A stretch of 64,000 nucleotides of DNA, taken from an uncultured Pelagibacteraceae bacterium. GTDB lineage: Bacteria; Pseudomonadota; Alphaproteobacteria; Pelagibacterales; AG-422-B15. Below, piece after piece: positions 1 to 9,625 of the stretch (positions are counted from its first letter, which is position 1; the number at the start of each line of letters is the position of its first letter). The position numbers and the translations under genes are program-made. The notes below the pieces were generated by a model. The model was not told where the DNA came from. It worked only from the letters and a program-made list of their open reading frames with translations, and made no database searches. The DNA is taken from NCBI GenBank assembly GCA_902614655.1, contig CACMLX010000004.1:1-64000 (forward strand). Reading direction: 5' to 3'.

Positions 1-6
1 AGATTA

Positions 7-1152
7 TTATCTAATATATATATTTTTATCAATCCAACTATTAATATTTTTAATATCTTCTAATTTTGGATTAGGAATATTACTATTTTTACTGAATGTC
101 AGCTCTAAGTTCAATTTATTTAAATCTATTATGTCTGTAAAACATATTTTTTTATCGAGAAAATGTTGAACAAGTATTTCATTTAAATAATTAAATACGT
201 TGGGAGCAAGGCCGTCCATTTTCATTACCTCGTAAACTAATTTCATTGCAGGAAATTTTTTAATATCAACAGGATAAAAATTAAGTGATGAAAGTGTTTT
301 CAAATCTACTTTTTTCGTCTTTTTTGAGTATTGCTTAAAATTTAACAATAATGATGATATAGGCACTTTCATATCTGGCTGATACATTAAAGCAGAAGAA
401 GCTCCGTTGTTATAATTAATAAGTGAATGCACTATTGCCTGCGGATGGACAACGGCATCGATCTGTTCATCTTTTAAATTAAATAAATATTTAGCCTCAA
501 TAATCTCAAGGGCTTTATTCATCATGGTAGATGAATCAATTGATATTTTTTGTCCCATTTTCCATATTGGATGTTTAAGTGCTTGATGAGGTTTAATAAG
601 TTTTAATTTGTTTTGACTTAAATTTAAGAATGGTCCGCCTGTAGCTGTTAATGTAACAGTCTTGATATCGTGAGAATTTATTTTAAGTAAGTGATATATA
701 GAGTTATGTTCAGAGTCTAGGGGGATTAGATCTGTCTTATATTTGTTAGCAATCTTTATAATTTTCTTTCCGTATGAAATTATACATTCCTTGTTAGCTA
801 TGCCTATTTTTTTTCCTTTTTTAAGTAATTCTAAAAGTAAATGTAATGAGCTTAAACCTGAAATAGCATAAATAACAACATCAGTTTTGTTCGAAACCAT
901 ATTGTCGAACTTAGTAATATTATCGTAGACCTTAAATCCCTTAAACTTATTTTTATCTATTTTCTCTATATTAGCGTTAAAACCAATTTTTTTGATCTTG
1001 TATCTATTTGCAATCAGTAATAGTTTTTTTAAATTTCTATTACACGTTATACCCTCTATATTAAATAAATGCTTATTTTGATTTATAACTGATAACGTAG
1101 AAGATCCTATTGTTCCTGTAACACCATATATAATTAAGTTAAGCTTTTTCAT
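7..1152 (-). CDS. dxr: 1-deoxy-D-xylulose 5-phosphate reductoisomerase
   Basis: NADPH- and metal-dependent enzyme that converts DXP to 2-C-methyl-D-erythritol 4-phosphate, the committed step of the non-mevalonate isoprenoid pathway in the cytosol. The 381-residue protein is full length for the family. It opens with the NADPH-binding loop GVTGTIGSSTL (residues 10-20). It carries the metal and substrate motif LDSEHNSIY (about 145-153) and the conserved KISIDSSTMMNKALEIIEA block (202-220). It is the last gene of the translation and lipid block visible here and starts directly where cdsA ends, with no spacer, so it is surely co-transcribed. Its isoprenoid product line feeds UppS two genes upstream. 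Identification is secure from motifs and from the alphaproteobacterial gene order. Confidence 0.97.
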   Translation of the reverse strand: MKKLNLIIYGVTGTIGSSTLSVINQNKHLFNIEGITCNRNLKKLLLIANRYKIKKIGFNANIEKIDKNKFKGFKVYDNITKFDNMVSNKTDVVIYAISGLSSLHLLLELLKKGKKIGIANKECIISYGKKIIKIANKYKTDLIPLDSEHNSIYHLLKINSHDIKTVTLTATGGPFLNLSQNKLKLIKPHQALKHPIWKMGQKISIDSSTMMNKALEIIEAKYLFNLKDEQIDAVVHPQAIVHSLINYNNGASSALMYQPDMKVPISSLLLNFKQYSKKTKKVDLKTLSSLNFYPVDIKKFPAMKLVYEVMKMDGLAPNVFNYLNEILVQHFLDKKICFTDIIDLNKLNLELTFSKNSNIPNPKLEDIKNINSWIDKNIYIR

Positions 1153-1809
1153 CTATATTGTGTAAGTTAATCCAATTACTAGAAAAACTAATATAAAAGA
1201 ATCAAATCTATCAAGCAATCCACCATGACCAGGCATTATATTTCCAGAGTCTTTTATTCCAGAATTCCTTTTTAATATAGAAACAGTCATATCTCCAATA
1301 AAAGCAAGAAATACAATTAGAATTGTTTCAAAAATAAAAGTAATTGAGTAAGTGAAAAGATAGTATTTTAATATTTGTGAAAAAAATAAACTAAAAACAA
1401 AACCTATTATTAAACCATTAATTGTTTTACCTGAGCTAATTGCAGGCATTAGTTTTTTTTTACCAAATAATTTGCCTCCGAGGTAAGAAAATGTATCAAA
1501 AAACCAAATAGTAAAAATAAATTGAATAAATAGAATATTTATTTCAGGAATTGTAATTAAAATTAATAAAAATAAAAAAAAACTTATAATAGTTATTAAT
1601 ATATAAGCATTAATTAGAATTTTATATTTTGCATTAATCTTCATATAATTTAATTCCCATATAATAATTGAATTAATTATTAAATATATTGTGATCAGCA
1701 AATAATTACTAAATAGTATGGGCAAAATGATTAAAGGGACAAATATAATTGCTGACAATACCCTTTGTAAGAATTCTAAATTTGATAGCTTTTGAATACT
1801 ATTTTCCAT
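1153..1809 (-). CDS. cdsA: Phosphatidate cytidylyltransferase
   Basis: Integral membrane enzyme that makes CDP-diacylglycerol from phosphatidate and CTP, the branch-point lipid for phosphatidylethanolamine, phosphatidylglycerol and cardiolipin. The 218-residue protein is mostly hydrophobic, with about six predicted membrane segments. It ends with the CDS-family signature: basic SILKRNSGIKD (about 177-187) followed by PGHGGLLDRFDS (193-204), whose acidic residues bind the metal. It is shorter than the ~285-residue E. coli enzyme, but short forms are usual in alphaproteobacteria. Its start overlaps the 3' end of uppS by 11 bp, which implies translational coupling. Confidence 0.95.
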   Translation of the reverse strand: MENSIQKLSNLEFLQRVLSAIIFVPLIILPILFSNYLLITIYLIINSIIIWELNYMKINAKYKILINAYILITIISFFLFLLILITIPEINILFIQFIFTIWFFDTFSYLGGKLFGKKKLMPAISSGKTINGLIIGFVFSLFFSQILKYYLFTYSITFIFETILIVFLAFIGDMTVSILKRNSGIKDSGNIMPGHGGLLDRFDSFILVFLVIGLTYTI

Positions 1810-2494
1810 ATTTTCTATTTCTTTTGAAGTAATTTTGGATTGCTTTATTAAAATTTGAATATTTAAAATCAGGCCATAGTGTATTTGTGAAGTACAACTC
1901 TGAATAAGCTCCTTGCCATAACATAAAGTTACTTAATCGCTTTTCGCCACCAGTTCGTATAATTAAATCAGGATCATTAGATTCTGTTATGTAAAAAAAA
2001 TCATTTAATTTTTTTTTATGGTTTTTTGCATCCTGCATTTTTATCATTGCATCATGTATTTCTTGTCTGGAACCGTAGTTAAACATTAGATTTACAAAAG
2101 TACCGGTGTTACTTTTGGTTTTTTCAGTTACTTCATCAATAATATTCAATAATTTTTTTGAAATTTTTTTTCTTGATCCGCAATGTCTAATTATCAAATT
2201 ATTATCATTTGCAACTTTTTGAAAATTTTTATAAAAGATCTCTATTAAATTAAATAAATTATTTATTTCTGATGGATTTCTTTTCCAATTTTCTGTTGAG
2301 AATACATAAAAAGAAAGTTCTTTAATTTGACAGTCCAACTTACTTAGATTATTGCATATTTTGATACAGTTAGTAACTCCTGCTTCGTGACCTTTTTTTT
2401 TTGCAAAATGATTTTTTTTTGCCCATCTTCCATTGCCGTCCATAATTAAGGCTATATGTTTTAGTTTTCTTTTTGAGTATTTAGAGGATTTCAC
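1799..2494 (-). CDS. uppS: Isoprenyl transferase (undecaprenyl diphosphate synthase)
   Basis: Cis-prenyltransferase that extends farnesyl diphosphate with isopentenyl diphosphate to give undecaprenyl diphosphate, the lipid carrier for peptidoglycan and surface polysaccharides. The 231-residue protein carries the signature HIALIMDGNGRW (residues 13-24), whose Asp19 binds the diphosphate and Mg. The C-terminal WQGAYSELYFTNTLWPDF block corresponds to the family's second conserved region. It lies between frr and cdsA, 5 bp below frr, as in many alphaproteobacteria. The N-terminus has a short lysine-rich stretch typical of low-GC genomes. Confidence 0.95.
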   Translation of the reverse strand: MKSSKYSKRKLKHIALIMDGNGRWAKKNHFAKKKGHEAGVTNCIKICNNLSKLDCQIKELSFYVFSTENWKRNPSEINNLFNLIEIFYKNFQKVANDNNLIIRHCGSRKKISKKLLNIIDEVTEKTKSNTGTFVNLMFNYGSRQEIHDAMIKMQDAKNHKKKLNDFFYITESNDPDLIIRTGGEKRLSNFMLWQGAYSELYFTNTLWPDFKYSNFNKAIQNYFKRNRKYGK

Positions 2495-2499
2495 TTTAT

Positions 2500-3057
2500 T
2501 TAAATCTTTTTTAAATCATCTTCTTTACTATTAAAAATACCCTCTATTTCATTTATTTTATTTGATGAAATCTGCTCAATAACATCTTGGAATTTTTTTG
2601 CATCGTCTTGCCCAATTTCCTTCTCTTTTTCCAATTTTTTAACTTTTTCTATACCATCTCTTCTGACATTTCTAATTGCCACTTTTGAATTTTCAGAAAT
2701 TTTTGCAGCCATTTTTAAGTATTCGACTCTCCTTTCTTCAGTTAACTGTGGTAAGGGGAGTCTTATTAAATTACCGTCAATAATAGGATTAATCCCAAGG
2801 TCGGACTCTCTTAATGCTTTTTCCACAATTGGAATATTGGCTTGATCCCAAACATCAACGTTAATTGTTCTTGCGTCTGGTGTAGTTATATTGCCAATTT
2901 GATTAACGTTCATTTTTTGTCCATAAACATCTACTTTAATTGAGTCGAGCATACTTGGTGATGCTCTGCCAGCTCTAATTCCAGACATTTCAGATTTAGC
3001 GGATGCTAAAGTTGATCCCATGCGTTTTTCAATATCATCTTTAATTTGTTCAAACAT
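2500..3057 (-). CDS. frr: Ribosome recycling factor
   Basis: Splits post-termination ribosomes together with EF-G. The 185-residue length matches the family exactly. The helical domain shows the diagnostic segment SGIRAGRASPSMLDSIKVD near residues 25-43 and the C-terminal helix with ISENSKVAIRNVRRDG. The start codon overlaps the pyrH stop (TAATG junction), so translation is coupled. Upstream neighbours are pyrH, tsf and rpsB, the near-universal bacterial order. Confidence 0.97.
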   Translation of the reverse strand: MFEQIKDDIEKRMGSTLASAKSEMSGIRAGRASPSMLDSIKVDVYGQKMNVNQIGNITTPDARTINVDVWDQANIPIVEKALRESDLGINPIIDGNLIRLPLPQLTEERRVEYLKMAAKISENSKVAIRNVRRDGIEKVKKLEKEKEIGQDDAKKFQDVIEQISSNKINEIEGIFNSKEDDLKKI

Positions 3058-3767
3058 TATTTTATTACTGAATAGTCCTGTTTATTATAATATATTTTTT
3101 TAAAGCAATCTTTATTTAAAATCGAAAATATCTTTATTGGAATTTGATTTTCTCTAGCAACGCTTATTGCGGCGCTATCCATAACCTTTAAATTTTTTGA
3201 TAAATAGTCACTATATGAAATAGATTTATATTTCTTAGCGTTTTTAAATTTTTTTGGATCTTTTTCATAAATACCATCAACTTGTGTAGCTTTATAAATG
3301 AAATTACAATCTAGCTCAGCAGCCCTTAGTGATGCAGCTGTATCAGTTGAAAAATATGGATTACCAGTTCCAGCAGCACAGATGATTAGTCTTTGTTTTT
3401 CCATGTGCCTAATTGCTTTTCTCCGAATATAAGTCTCACACACTGATTGTATTGGAAATGCTGACATTACTCGAGTATCAATTTTGAGTTTTTCAAGTGA
3501 ATTTTGAATAGCAAGACTATTCATTACTGTAGCAAGCATTCCCATATAGTCTGCATTTGCTCTATCCATTCCTTTAGCGGATGCTGCTAATCCTCTAAAT
3601 ATATTTCCTCCCCCAACTACCAAGCATATTTGTATATTGCATCTTTTTAAACTTAATAAGTCTCTTGCTAATCTGTCGACAGTTTTGAGTTGAATTCCAT
3701 AATCTTCATTACCCATAAGTGACTCACCGGATAATTTTATTAATACCCGTTTAAAATTTTTTTTCAT
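3057..3767 (-). CDS. pyrH: UMP kinase
   Basis: Hexameric amino-acid-kinase-fold enzyme that phosphorylates UMP to UDP in pyrimidine nucleotide synthesis. The 236 residues are family length. The phosphate-binding motif KLSGESLMG (residues 11-19) and glycine-rich GGGNIFRG (52-59) are both present, as is the C-terminal VMDSAAISVAREN segment typical of bacterial PyrH. It sits 5 bp downstream of tsf and shares one base with frr. Position in the rpsB-tsf-pyrH-frr string supports the call. Confidence 0.97.
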   Translation of the reverse strand: MKKNFKRVLIKLSGESLMGNEDYGIQLKTVDRLARDLLSLKRCNIQICLVVGGGNIFRGLAASAKGMDRANADYMGMLATVMNSLAIQNSLEKLKIDTRVMSAFPIQSVCETYIRRKAIRHMEKQRLIICAAGTGNPYFSTDTAASLRAAELDCNFIYKATQVDGIYEKDPKKFKNAKKYKSISYSDYLSKNLKVMDSAAISVARENQIPIKIFSILNKDCFKKIYYNKQDYSVIK

Positions 3768-3772
3768 TTTTT

Positions 3773-4597
3773 TTAAGAACCTATTTGGTATCTAAGATAT
3801 TTGTTTATAGATATTTTACACCCTAAACTAGAGGAGCTCTCTTTAAGATATTGATCAACGCTTAAATTAGGATCAATTACATATTTTTGTTTTAAAAGAG
3901 TTGTTTCCTCAAAAAATTTGTTCAACTTACCTTCCATCATTTTTTCTAAAATATTTTCGGGCTTTCCGGTTTCTTTTAATTGCTGTTTTATAATTTCTTT
4001 TTCATTTTCAATTATTTTTGTGTCTAAATCCTCTTTAGAGATTGATTTTGGCGCTGCAGCAGCTATATGCATGCAAATATTTTTGCCAATTTCATCAACC
4101 TGCTTTTCAGCTTTAAGGTCTAATAGTACCCCAATTTTTCCCATTCCTTCTTTGACAGAATTGTGAACATAACTATAAATATTGCCTTCAAACACATCTA
4201 TTTTCTTCAATACAATGTTTTCGCCTATTTTACCAACCGCTTGATTTATTAGCTCTGATGCAGACTCTTTTGTTTTCTCAATATCTAGACCATTAGTAGT
4301 TGATAATTCCAGTATGCTATTAACAAGTTTATGAAATTCTGAGTTTCTTGAGACAAAGTCGGTTTCAGAGTTTAATTCAATTATTGTTGCAATATTATTA
4401 TCTATTTTTATTCCTACTAAGCCTTCCTTAGCTTCTCTTGATGATTTCTTTTCAGCTTTTGCTATACCTTTCTCTCGTAATAATTTGAAGGCTTGATCAA
4501 TATTTCCAGCGGCTTCTGATAAGGCTATCTTACATTCCATCATTCCTGCCCCTGATATTTTTCTTAGTTCTTGAACTTCTTTTGCGCTTACAGTCAT
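3773..4597 (-). CDS. tsf: Elongation factor Ts
   Basis: Guanine-nucleotide exchange factor for EF-Tu. The 274-residue protein has the N-terminal UBA-like segment LRKISGAGMMECKIAL (11-26). It also has the core motif TDFVSRN (79-85), whose Asp-Phe pair inserts into EF-Tu. The dimerisation and C-terminal modules follow, ending in SLGCKISINKYLRYQIG. It lies 18 bp downstream of rpsB and is expected to share its promoter and leader. Nothing unusual was seen. Confidence 0.97.
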   Translation of the reverse strand: MTVSAKEVQELRKISGAGMMECKIALSEAAGNIDQAFKLLREKGIAKAEKKSSREAKEGLVGIKIDNNIATIIELNSETDFVSRNSEFHKLVNSILELSTTNGLDIEKTKESASELINQAVGKIGENIVLKKIDVFEGNIYSYVHNSVKEGMGKIGVLLDLKAEKQVDEIGKNICMHIAAAAPKSISKEDLDTKIIENEKEIIKQQLKETGKPENILEKMMEGKLNKFFEETTLLKQKYVIDPNLSVDQYLKESSSSLGCKISINKYLRYQIGS

Positions 4598-4615
4598 TTT
4601 TAAGATTTGTTTATC

Positions 4616-5386
4616 CTATTTAATTTCATTAATGGCTAACGATTTATCCTGATTTTCTTTTTTTGTATCAGTATTTTGATTTTTCTCAAACTCTTCTAAA
4701 ATACTTACAGAAGATGAGGTAATTGTTTCCTTAATAAGTGAACAGTATAAATTTATAGACCTTCTAGAATCATCATTACCAGGTATTGGATAATCAATTA
4801 ATTCAGGGTCGCAATTAGAGTCGACAATACCAATAATTGGTATATTTAGATTCTTTGCCTCAGATACCGCTATATGTTCTAATTTAGTATCAATAATGAA
4901 TAAGAGGTCTGGAGATTTCTTCATTTGACTAATTCCATGCAGTGACTTGACAAGCTTTTGGTGTTGATTTGTGATTTTTAGAATTTCTTTTTTTGTAAAT
5001 TCATTATTAGGATTAGATTTTAAGATTTCTAAATCATTCATTTTATTAATTGATTTATTAATAGTTGTCCAATTTGTTAACATACCACCTAACCACCGAT
5101 GATTTACATAATATTGACCAGTTTCAGTAGCGAGCTCAGCTATTTTAGAAGAAGCTTGCTTTTTTGTAGCTACAAATAAAATTTTACCACCTTTCGAAAC
5201 TACATTATCTATTACAACCAAGGCTTCATGTAGCATTTGAACTGTATGATTTAAATCTATGATGTGAACATTCTCCCTTGTGCTATGTATGTATTTTGAC
5301 ATTTTTGGATTCCATCTTTGTGATTTATGGCCAAAGTGGACGCCAGCTTCTACTAAGTCTTTGAGTATAATATTAGGTATTGTCAT
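4616..5386 (-). CDS. rpsB: 30S ribosomal protein S2
   Basis: Small-subunit ribosomal protein. The N-terminal motif [16 protein letters not shown] (residues 14-29) and the later [11 protein letters not shown] and DSNCDP motifs are diagnostic. The reading frame stays open upstream to 5416, but I chose the ATG at 5386. It gives [11 protein letters not shown], the usual S2 start, and has a GGAG Shine-Dalgarno 7 bases upstream, making 256 residues. The extra ten upstream codons fall inside a structured G+C-rich leader. The Shine-Dalgarno itself can pair with a leader element (see the leader entry), suggesting S2 autoregulation. Confidence 0.96.
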   Translation of the reverse strand: MTIPNIILKDLVEAGVHFGHKSQRWNPKMSKYIHSTRENVHIIDLNHTVQMLHEALVVIDNVVSKGGKILFVATKKQASSKIAELATETGQYYVNHRWLGGMLTNWTTINKSINKMNDLEILKSNPNNEFTKKEILKITNQHQKLVKSLHGISQMKKSPDLLFIIDTKLEHIAVSEAKNLNIPIIGIVDSNCDPELIDYPIPGNDDSRRSINLYCSLIKETITSSSVSILEEFEKNQNTDTKKENQDKSLAINEIK

Positions 5387-5465
5387 ATGATTTCTCCGGT
5401 TATTCATCCACAGCAATTTGACCTCAAGAGGACCGGACAGCTTTACGCTATCGCCGTGTGATATT
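5387..5465 (-). promoter_or_regulatory. Structured leader of rpsB (candidate S2 autoregulatory RNA)
   Basis: A G+C-rich island in an AT-rich spacer, read on the minus strand. A hairpin forms from ATAGC (5447-5451) and GCTGT (5437-5441) around loop GTAAA. CACGGC (5453-5458) can pair with GCTGTG (5409-5414), with one G-U wobble. TCCGGT (5432-5437), inside that helix, can pair with ACCGGA (5395-5400), which overlaps the GGAG Shine-Dalgarno. Together these form a pseudoknot-like fold that would hide the ribosome site. A leader RNA before rpsB has been reported for Pelagibacter and other proteobacteria. Assigning this one to that class is inference from position and fold. Confidence 0.65.
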
Positions 5466-5480
5466 TAAAAAATTAGATAT

Positions 5481-5502
5481 ATTAAAATATAATAAATTAC
5501 AA
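5481..5502 (-). promoter_or_regulatory. Weak candidate -35 region of the rpsB promoter
   Basis: On the minus strand TTGTAA (5497-5502) is followed after 17 bases by TATCTA, a loose -35/-10 pair just beyond the dnaE stop codon and upstream of the structured leader. Matches to the consensus are only 4/6 and 3/6, so this is a suggestion. A promoter near here is expected because rpsB-tsf usually has its own transcript. Confidence 0.25.
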
Positions 5503-5509
5503 CAGCTTA

Positions 5510-8500
5510 TTATGCGAAATCAATCTTTTTAACACCGGTGAGTTTTTTCATTTTATCTAACATTTCTGAATTGATATAATAATTACCAGGGATTTTAAGT
5601 AATTGATTATCAATGATTATTTCAACTCTATTTTGACCCTTTATCCAATTAAGTTTTGCCAACTCATTTTTAGAAAAATTTCGATCAGCATAAATCTTTA
5701 ATGTCTGTTGCTTAATATTTTGCTTTGTTTTTATTTTAAGATTTTCATTATTATTAAATTTTTCTATTTCTTCAAAGCTAAAAACTTTTTTTAGTTCACC
5801 TCTTAGCGTTCCGTTTTGAGTAGTAAAATCTACACCTAAAACAAATGAATCACCTTCGATAAGAAGTTCTCTATATTTCCTGAGATTACTTTCAAAAATA
5901 ATTAATTCATAAATAGAAGAAGGATCAGAAAAGTTTAGAAAAGCATAAGCATTACCTCTAGTAGATCTTTTTTCTTTTTTAGAAAGAAGTGTTCCGCCAA
6001 TCAAGACATCCTTTTTATTGTGAAGGTCAGAATTTTCCCTAATTTCACTATACTCTTTCAGCAATAAAGAATTATAATACTTCTTATGTATCTCTATAGG
6101 ATGTCCTGATAGATAAAAACCTAGCATTTCATATTCTTTCATTAATTTATAACTATGTTTCCATTCTTCATCATTAACTAAATCAAAATTTGACATGGTA
6201 GTTTTACTAAACATGTCCACTTGAGAATTACCAGCATTGGTATTTAATAACTTGTGATATTTAACAATATCTGATGCTTGATTAAAAATAGCTGCTCTAT
6301 TAATTTTAAATTCATCAAACGCTCCAGCGCACGATAATGCTTCAATTGTCTTTTTGTTAATAACTGAGTTACTGCATCTATTTATAAAGTCATTAAAGTC
6401 TCTAAAACTTCCATTCAATTTTCTTTCGTTATACAAATCCTTCATAGACTCAATTCCAACATTTTTAATTGCTCCTAAAGCATAAAGTATTGAGTCATTG
6501 TTTCTTAAAAAATTTGGCCCTGAATAATTTACACTTGGAGGTGATAATTTTATCTTGAGTCGATTTAACTCCTGCTGGAAAATTGATATTTTATCCGTAT
6601 TGTTCATATCTAACGTCATTGATGCTGCAAAAAATTCTATTGGATAGTGTGCTTTTAAATAAGCTGTTTGAAAAGCAATCATAGCATATGCTGCAGCATG
6701 GCTTTTATTAAAGCCGTAATCAGCAAATTTTGATAATAAATCAAAAATTGAGCGTGCCTCCGTTGCTTTTATATTCTTTTTTAAACAACCATCTATAAAT
6801 CTTTGTTTTTGTGCATTCATTTCTTTTTGAATTTTTTTTCCCATCGCTCTTCTAAGTAAGTCTGCCTCGCCGTCTGAATATCCTGACAATTCTCTGGCTA
6901 CACCCATAACCTGCTCTTGGTATATTATAACTCCATAAGTTTCCTCTAAAAGTTTTTCTAATTGAGGATGAATATAGTCTGGTTTTTCTCTGCCATGTTT
7001 TCTCTCAATATAGCTTGGAATATTTGCCATAGGTCCAGGTCGATATAGAGCAACGATTGCTATGATGTCCTCAAACTTATCTGGCTTGAGTTGCTTAAGA
7101 GTATCTTTCATTCCAGCACTTTCTAATTGAAAGATTCCTGTTGTTTCGCCGGTGCTTAATAAACTATAAGTCTCTTGATCATTTATATTTATATTATCAA
7201 TATTAAATTCAGGATTATTTACTTTTACTAATCTTACACAATTATCAATAAGCGTTAGAGTTTTTAATCCTAAAAAATCAAATTTTACCAAGCCTGCATT
7301 CTCTACCCATTTCATATCAAATTGGGTTAGCAGAATATCTGAGTCTGGATCACTATATATTGGAACATCTTTAAATACTTCTTCTTTTGAAATTACAACT
7401 CCAGCTGCGTGAATTGATGCATGCCTTTTAAGGCCTTCTAATTTTAAAGATATATCCAATAACTTTGCAATCTTATCATCTTTATTTGCCTCTTCATTAA
7501 GTCTTGGTTCTTCATCAATATATTGCTGTAAAGACATGGGTCTTGAAGGATCAAAAGGCATAAGTTTGCATAGGTAATCAACTTGACCATATGGCATGCC
7601 CAGGACTCTTCCTACGTCTCTAATCACAGCGCGCGCCTGTAATTTTCCAAAGGTAATTATTTGAGCAACATGATTATTTCCATATTTTGAGTGAACATAT
7701 TCTAAAACACGGTCTCTTCCATCACGGCAGAAATCAATATCAAAATCGGGTAGAGATACTCTTTCAGGGTTTAAAAATCTTTCAAATATTAGACCAAATT
7801 TTATCGGATCCAAGTCTGTAATTTTTAAACACCAAGCTACTAAAGATCCTGCTCCTGATCCTCTTCCAGGACCAACAGGTATATTATTATCTTTTGCCCA
7901 TCTTATAAAATCTGAAACAATTAAAAAATAACCCTCATATTTCATATCTATAATTATTTTTAACTCTTTTTCTAATCTGTCCTCATATTTCTTTTTTATA
8001 TTTAATTGTAAGTTATTATCTATTTGTTCACTCATAAATTTTTGTGCAAGATTTTGTTCAAGGCCTTGATGAGAAAGTTCTCTTAATAATTTTTTTTCTT
8101 GATTATCGTCATTATGATAAGATGGAAGCACTGGCATTTTAATTTTAGGTCTATGAGAGCACCTTTGTGCGATCTCAATTGTGTTAAATAATGCTTCTGG
8201 AATATCTGAAAACAGTTCTTGCATCTCTTTTTGAGACTTAAAATAGTGATTTTTTGACAGTCTTTTTCTGTCTTTTTGTGAGACAAAAAGTTTTTTTTCT
8301 ATACACATAAGAGCGTCATGTGCTTCAAAATGATCAGGTCCCTCAAAGTAAACATCGTTAGTTGCAACTACTGGGATATTATTGTCATACGCTAAATTAA
8401 GAATTACCGCTTCATCAATTCTATAATCATTCTCTCCGATTCTCTGAATTTCTATGTAAAAATTATCTATAAATTCTTTTTTGAAGTCAGCTATAAATGA

Positions 8501-8968
8501 CACAGATTGTGAGGTAATGTTATTACCAGTAGAGTATTTTAAAATTGAATTGTTTCCCCCAGAAAGAACTAATAGACCTTCTTTATTTTTAAACAACTGC
8601 TCAATATCTACATAAGCATTTTCTTTATGATTCATGTATGCTCTTGAAATAATATTTAATAAATTTTTATAACCATCTTCATTTTTAGAAAAAATATTAA
8701 GAAAGAAATGGAGATCTTCATCTTCAATGTTTTCATGAAGATAACTTTTAGGAGTTTTGATTTTTAAATTGCACCCTATTATGGGTTGAACCCCGACACT
8801 TGATACTTTCTCACTAAATTCCAAAGCTCCAAACATATTATTTGTGTCAGTGATGCCTACAGCCGGCATTTTAAAGGTCTGACATAGTTCTGATATACGC
8901 GCTATAGGCAAAGCACCTTCTGATAATGAGTATTCTGTTTTATTTGTTAAATGAATAAAGTCGCTCAC
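5510..8968 (-). CDS. dnaE: DNA polymerase III subunit alpha
   Basis: Catalytic subunit of the replicative polymerase, 1152 residues and full length. Visible parts are an N-terminal PHP domain (about 3-275), the polymerase core with VGPGRGSGAGSL (365-376) and the metal-binding PDFDIDF (407-413), then YRPGPMANIPSYI, YQEQVMGVARELSGYS and the helix-hairpin-helix and OB-fold C-terminus. The PHP motif that reads HxHxxYS in active forms is LTNKTEYS here, so the PHP metal site looks degenerate, as in E. coli DnaE. The gene abuts lolD with no spacer and continues the alphaproteobacterial order proS-lolC/E-lolD-dnaE. Confidence 0.97.
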   Translation of the reverse strand: MSDFIHLTNKTEYSLSEGALPIARISELCQTFKMPAVGITDTNNMFGALEFSEKVSSVGVQPIIGCNLKIKTPKSYLHENIEDEDLHFFLNIFSKNEDGYKNLLNIISRAYMNHKENAYVDIEQLFKNKEGLLVLSGGNNSILKYSTGNNITSQSVSFIADFKKEFIDNFYIEIQRIGENDYRIDEAVILNLAYDNNIPVVATNDVYFEGPDHFEAHDALMCIEKKLFVSQKDRKRLSKNHYFKSQKEMQELFSDIPEALFNTIEIAQRCSHRPKIKMPVLPSYHNDDNQEKKLLRELSHQGLEQNLAQKFMSEQIDNNLQLNIKKKYEDRLEKELKIIIDMKYEGYFLIVSDFIRWAKDNNIPVGPGRGSGAGSLVAWCLKITDLDPIKFGLIFERFLNPERVSLPDFDIDFCRDGRDRVLEYVHSKYGNNHVAQIITFGKLQARAVIRDVGRVLGMPYGQVDYLCKLMPFDPSRPMSLQQYIDEEPRLNEEANKDDKIAKLLDISLKLEGLKRHASIHAAGVVISKEEVFKDVPIYSDPDSDILLTQFDMKWVENAGLVKFDFLGLKTLTLIDNCVRLVKVNNPEFNIDNININDQETYSLLSTGETTGIFQLESAGMKDTLKQLKPDKFEDIIAIVALYRPGPMANIPSYIERKHGREKPDYIHPQLEKLLEETYGVIIYQEQVMGVARELSGYSDGEADLLRRAMGKKIQKEMNAQKQRFIDGCLKKNIKATEARSIFDLLSKFADYGFNKSHAAAYAMIAFQTAYLKAHYPIEFFAASMTLDMNNTDKISIFQQELNRLKIKLSPPSVNYSGPNFLRNNDSILYALGAIKNVGIESMKDLYNERKLNGSFRDFNDFINRCSNSVINKKTIEALSCAGAFDEFKINRAAIFNQASDIVKYHKLLNTNAGNSQVDMFSKTTMSNFDLVNDEEWKHSYKLMKEYEMLGFYLSGHPIEIHKKYYNSLLLKEYSEIRENSDLHNKKDVLIGGTLLSKKEKRSTRGNAYAFLNFSDPSSIYELIIFESNLRKYRELLIEGDSFVLGVDFTTQNGTLRGELKKVFSFEEIEKFNNNENLKIKTKQNIKQQTLKIYADRNFSKNELAKLNWIKGQNRVEIIIDNQLLKIPGNYYINSEMLDKMKKLTGVKKIDFA

Positions 8969-9625
8969 TTATAAATTTATCCTCTTATTTGCCTTAGATG
9001 CCAACTCCTCATCATGAGTAGCTACAATAAGTGTCATATTTTCTGATTCGACATAATTTTTTAAATAATTAAACACCAAATCAGAATTCTTACTGTCTAA
9101 ATTACCAGTTGGCTCATCGGCAATTATGAATTTTGGATTATTTACTAAAGCTCTTGATATTGCTACTCTCTGCTGCTCTCCTCCTGATAATGAATTTGGA
9201 AAATGTAAAGATCTATCATCAATCATAAATACCTTCATTATATTTTCTGCCCTTTGTATCGCCTCGACCTTACTGTATCCATTTAAGATTAGCGGTAATG
9301 CAACATTTTCTATTGCATTAAAATTTTCCAATAAGTTATAGTTTTGATAGATAAATCCGTAATTATTTCTTCTAAATTTATTCTTCTGTTCACTATTTAA
9401 ATTCGTGAGATCCTTACCGTTGAATAAAATAGTGCCTTCATCAAATGTGTCGAGTAACCCTACCAAGTTAAGTAGAGTAGTTTTTCCTGAACCTGAGGGA
9501 CCTGTAACTGCAATAAAATCATTACTTTTAACTTCTAGAGAAATATCTTTTAAAATAGATAAACTATTATTAGCTTGATGGTAGGATTTTGAAATGTTTT
9601 TTAAAATTAGATTTGATTCAGACAT
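8969..9625 (-). CDS. lolD: Lipoprotein-releasing ABC transporter ATP-binding protein
   Basis: ATPase of the Lol system, which extracts outer-membrane lipoproteins from the inner membrane. In 218 residues it has Walker A GPSGSGKTT (42-50), a Q-loop segment YQNYNLL, the ABC signature LSGGEQQR (146-153) and Walker B with FIIADEPTGNLD (166-177). The last motif is characteristic of the LolD/MacB/FtsE group. It overlaps the permease gene upstream by 8 bp, which supports a LolCDE-type assignment over other ABC families. Confidence 0.93.
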   Translation of the reverse strand: MSESNLILKNISKSYHQANNSLSILKDISLEVKSNDFIAVTGPSGSGKTTLLNLVGLLDTFDEGTILFNGKDLTNLNSEQKNKFRRNNYGFIYQNYNLLENFNAIENVALPLILNGYSKVEAIQRAENIMKVFMIDDRSLHFPNSLSGGEQQRVAISRALVNNPKFIIADEPTGNLDSKNSDLVFNYLKNYVESENMTLIVATHDEELASKANKRINL

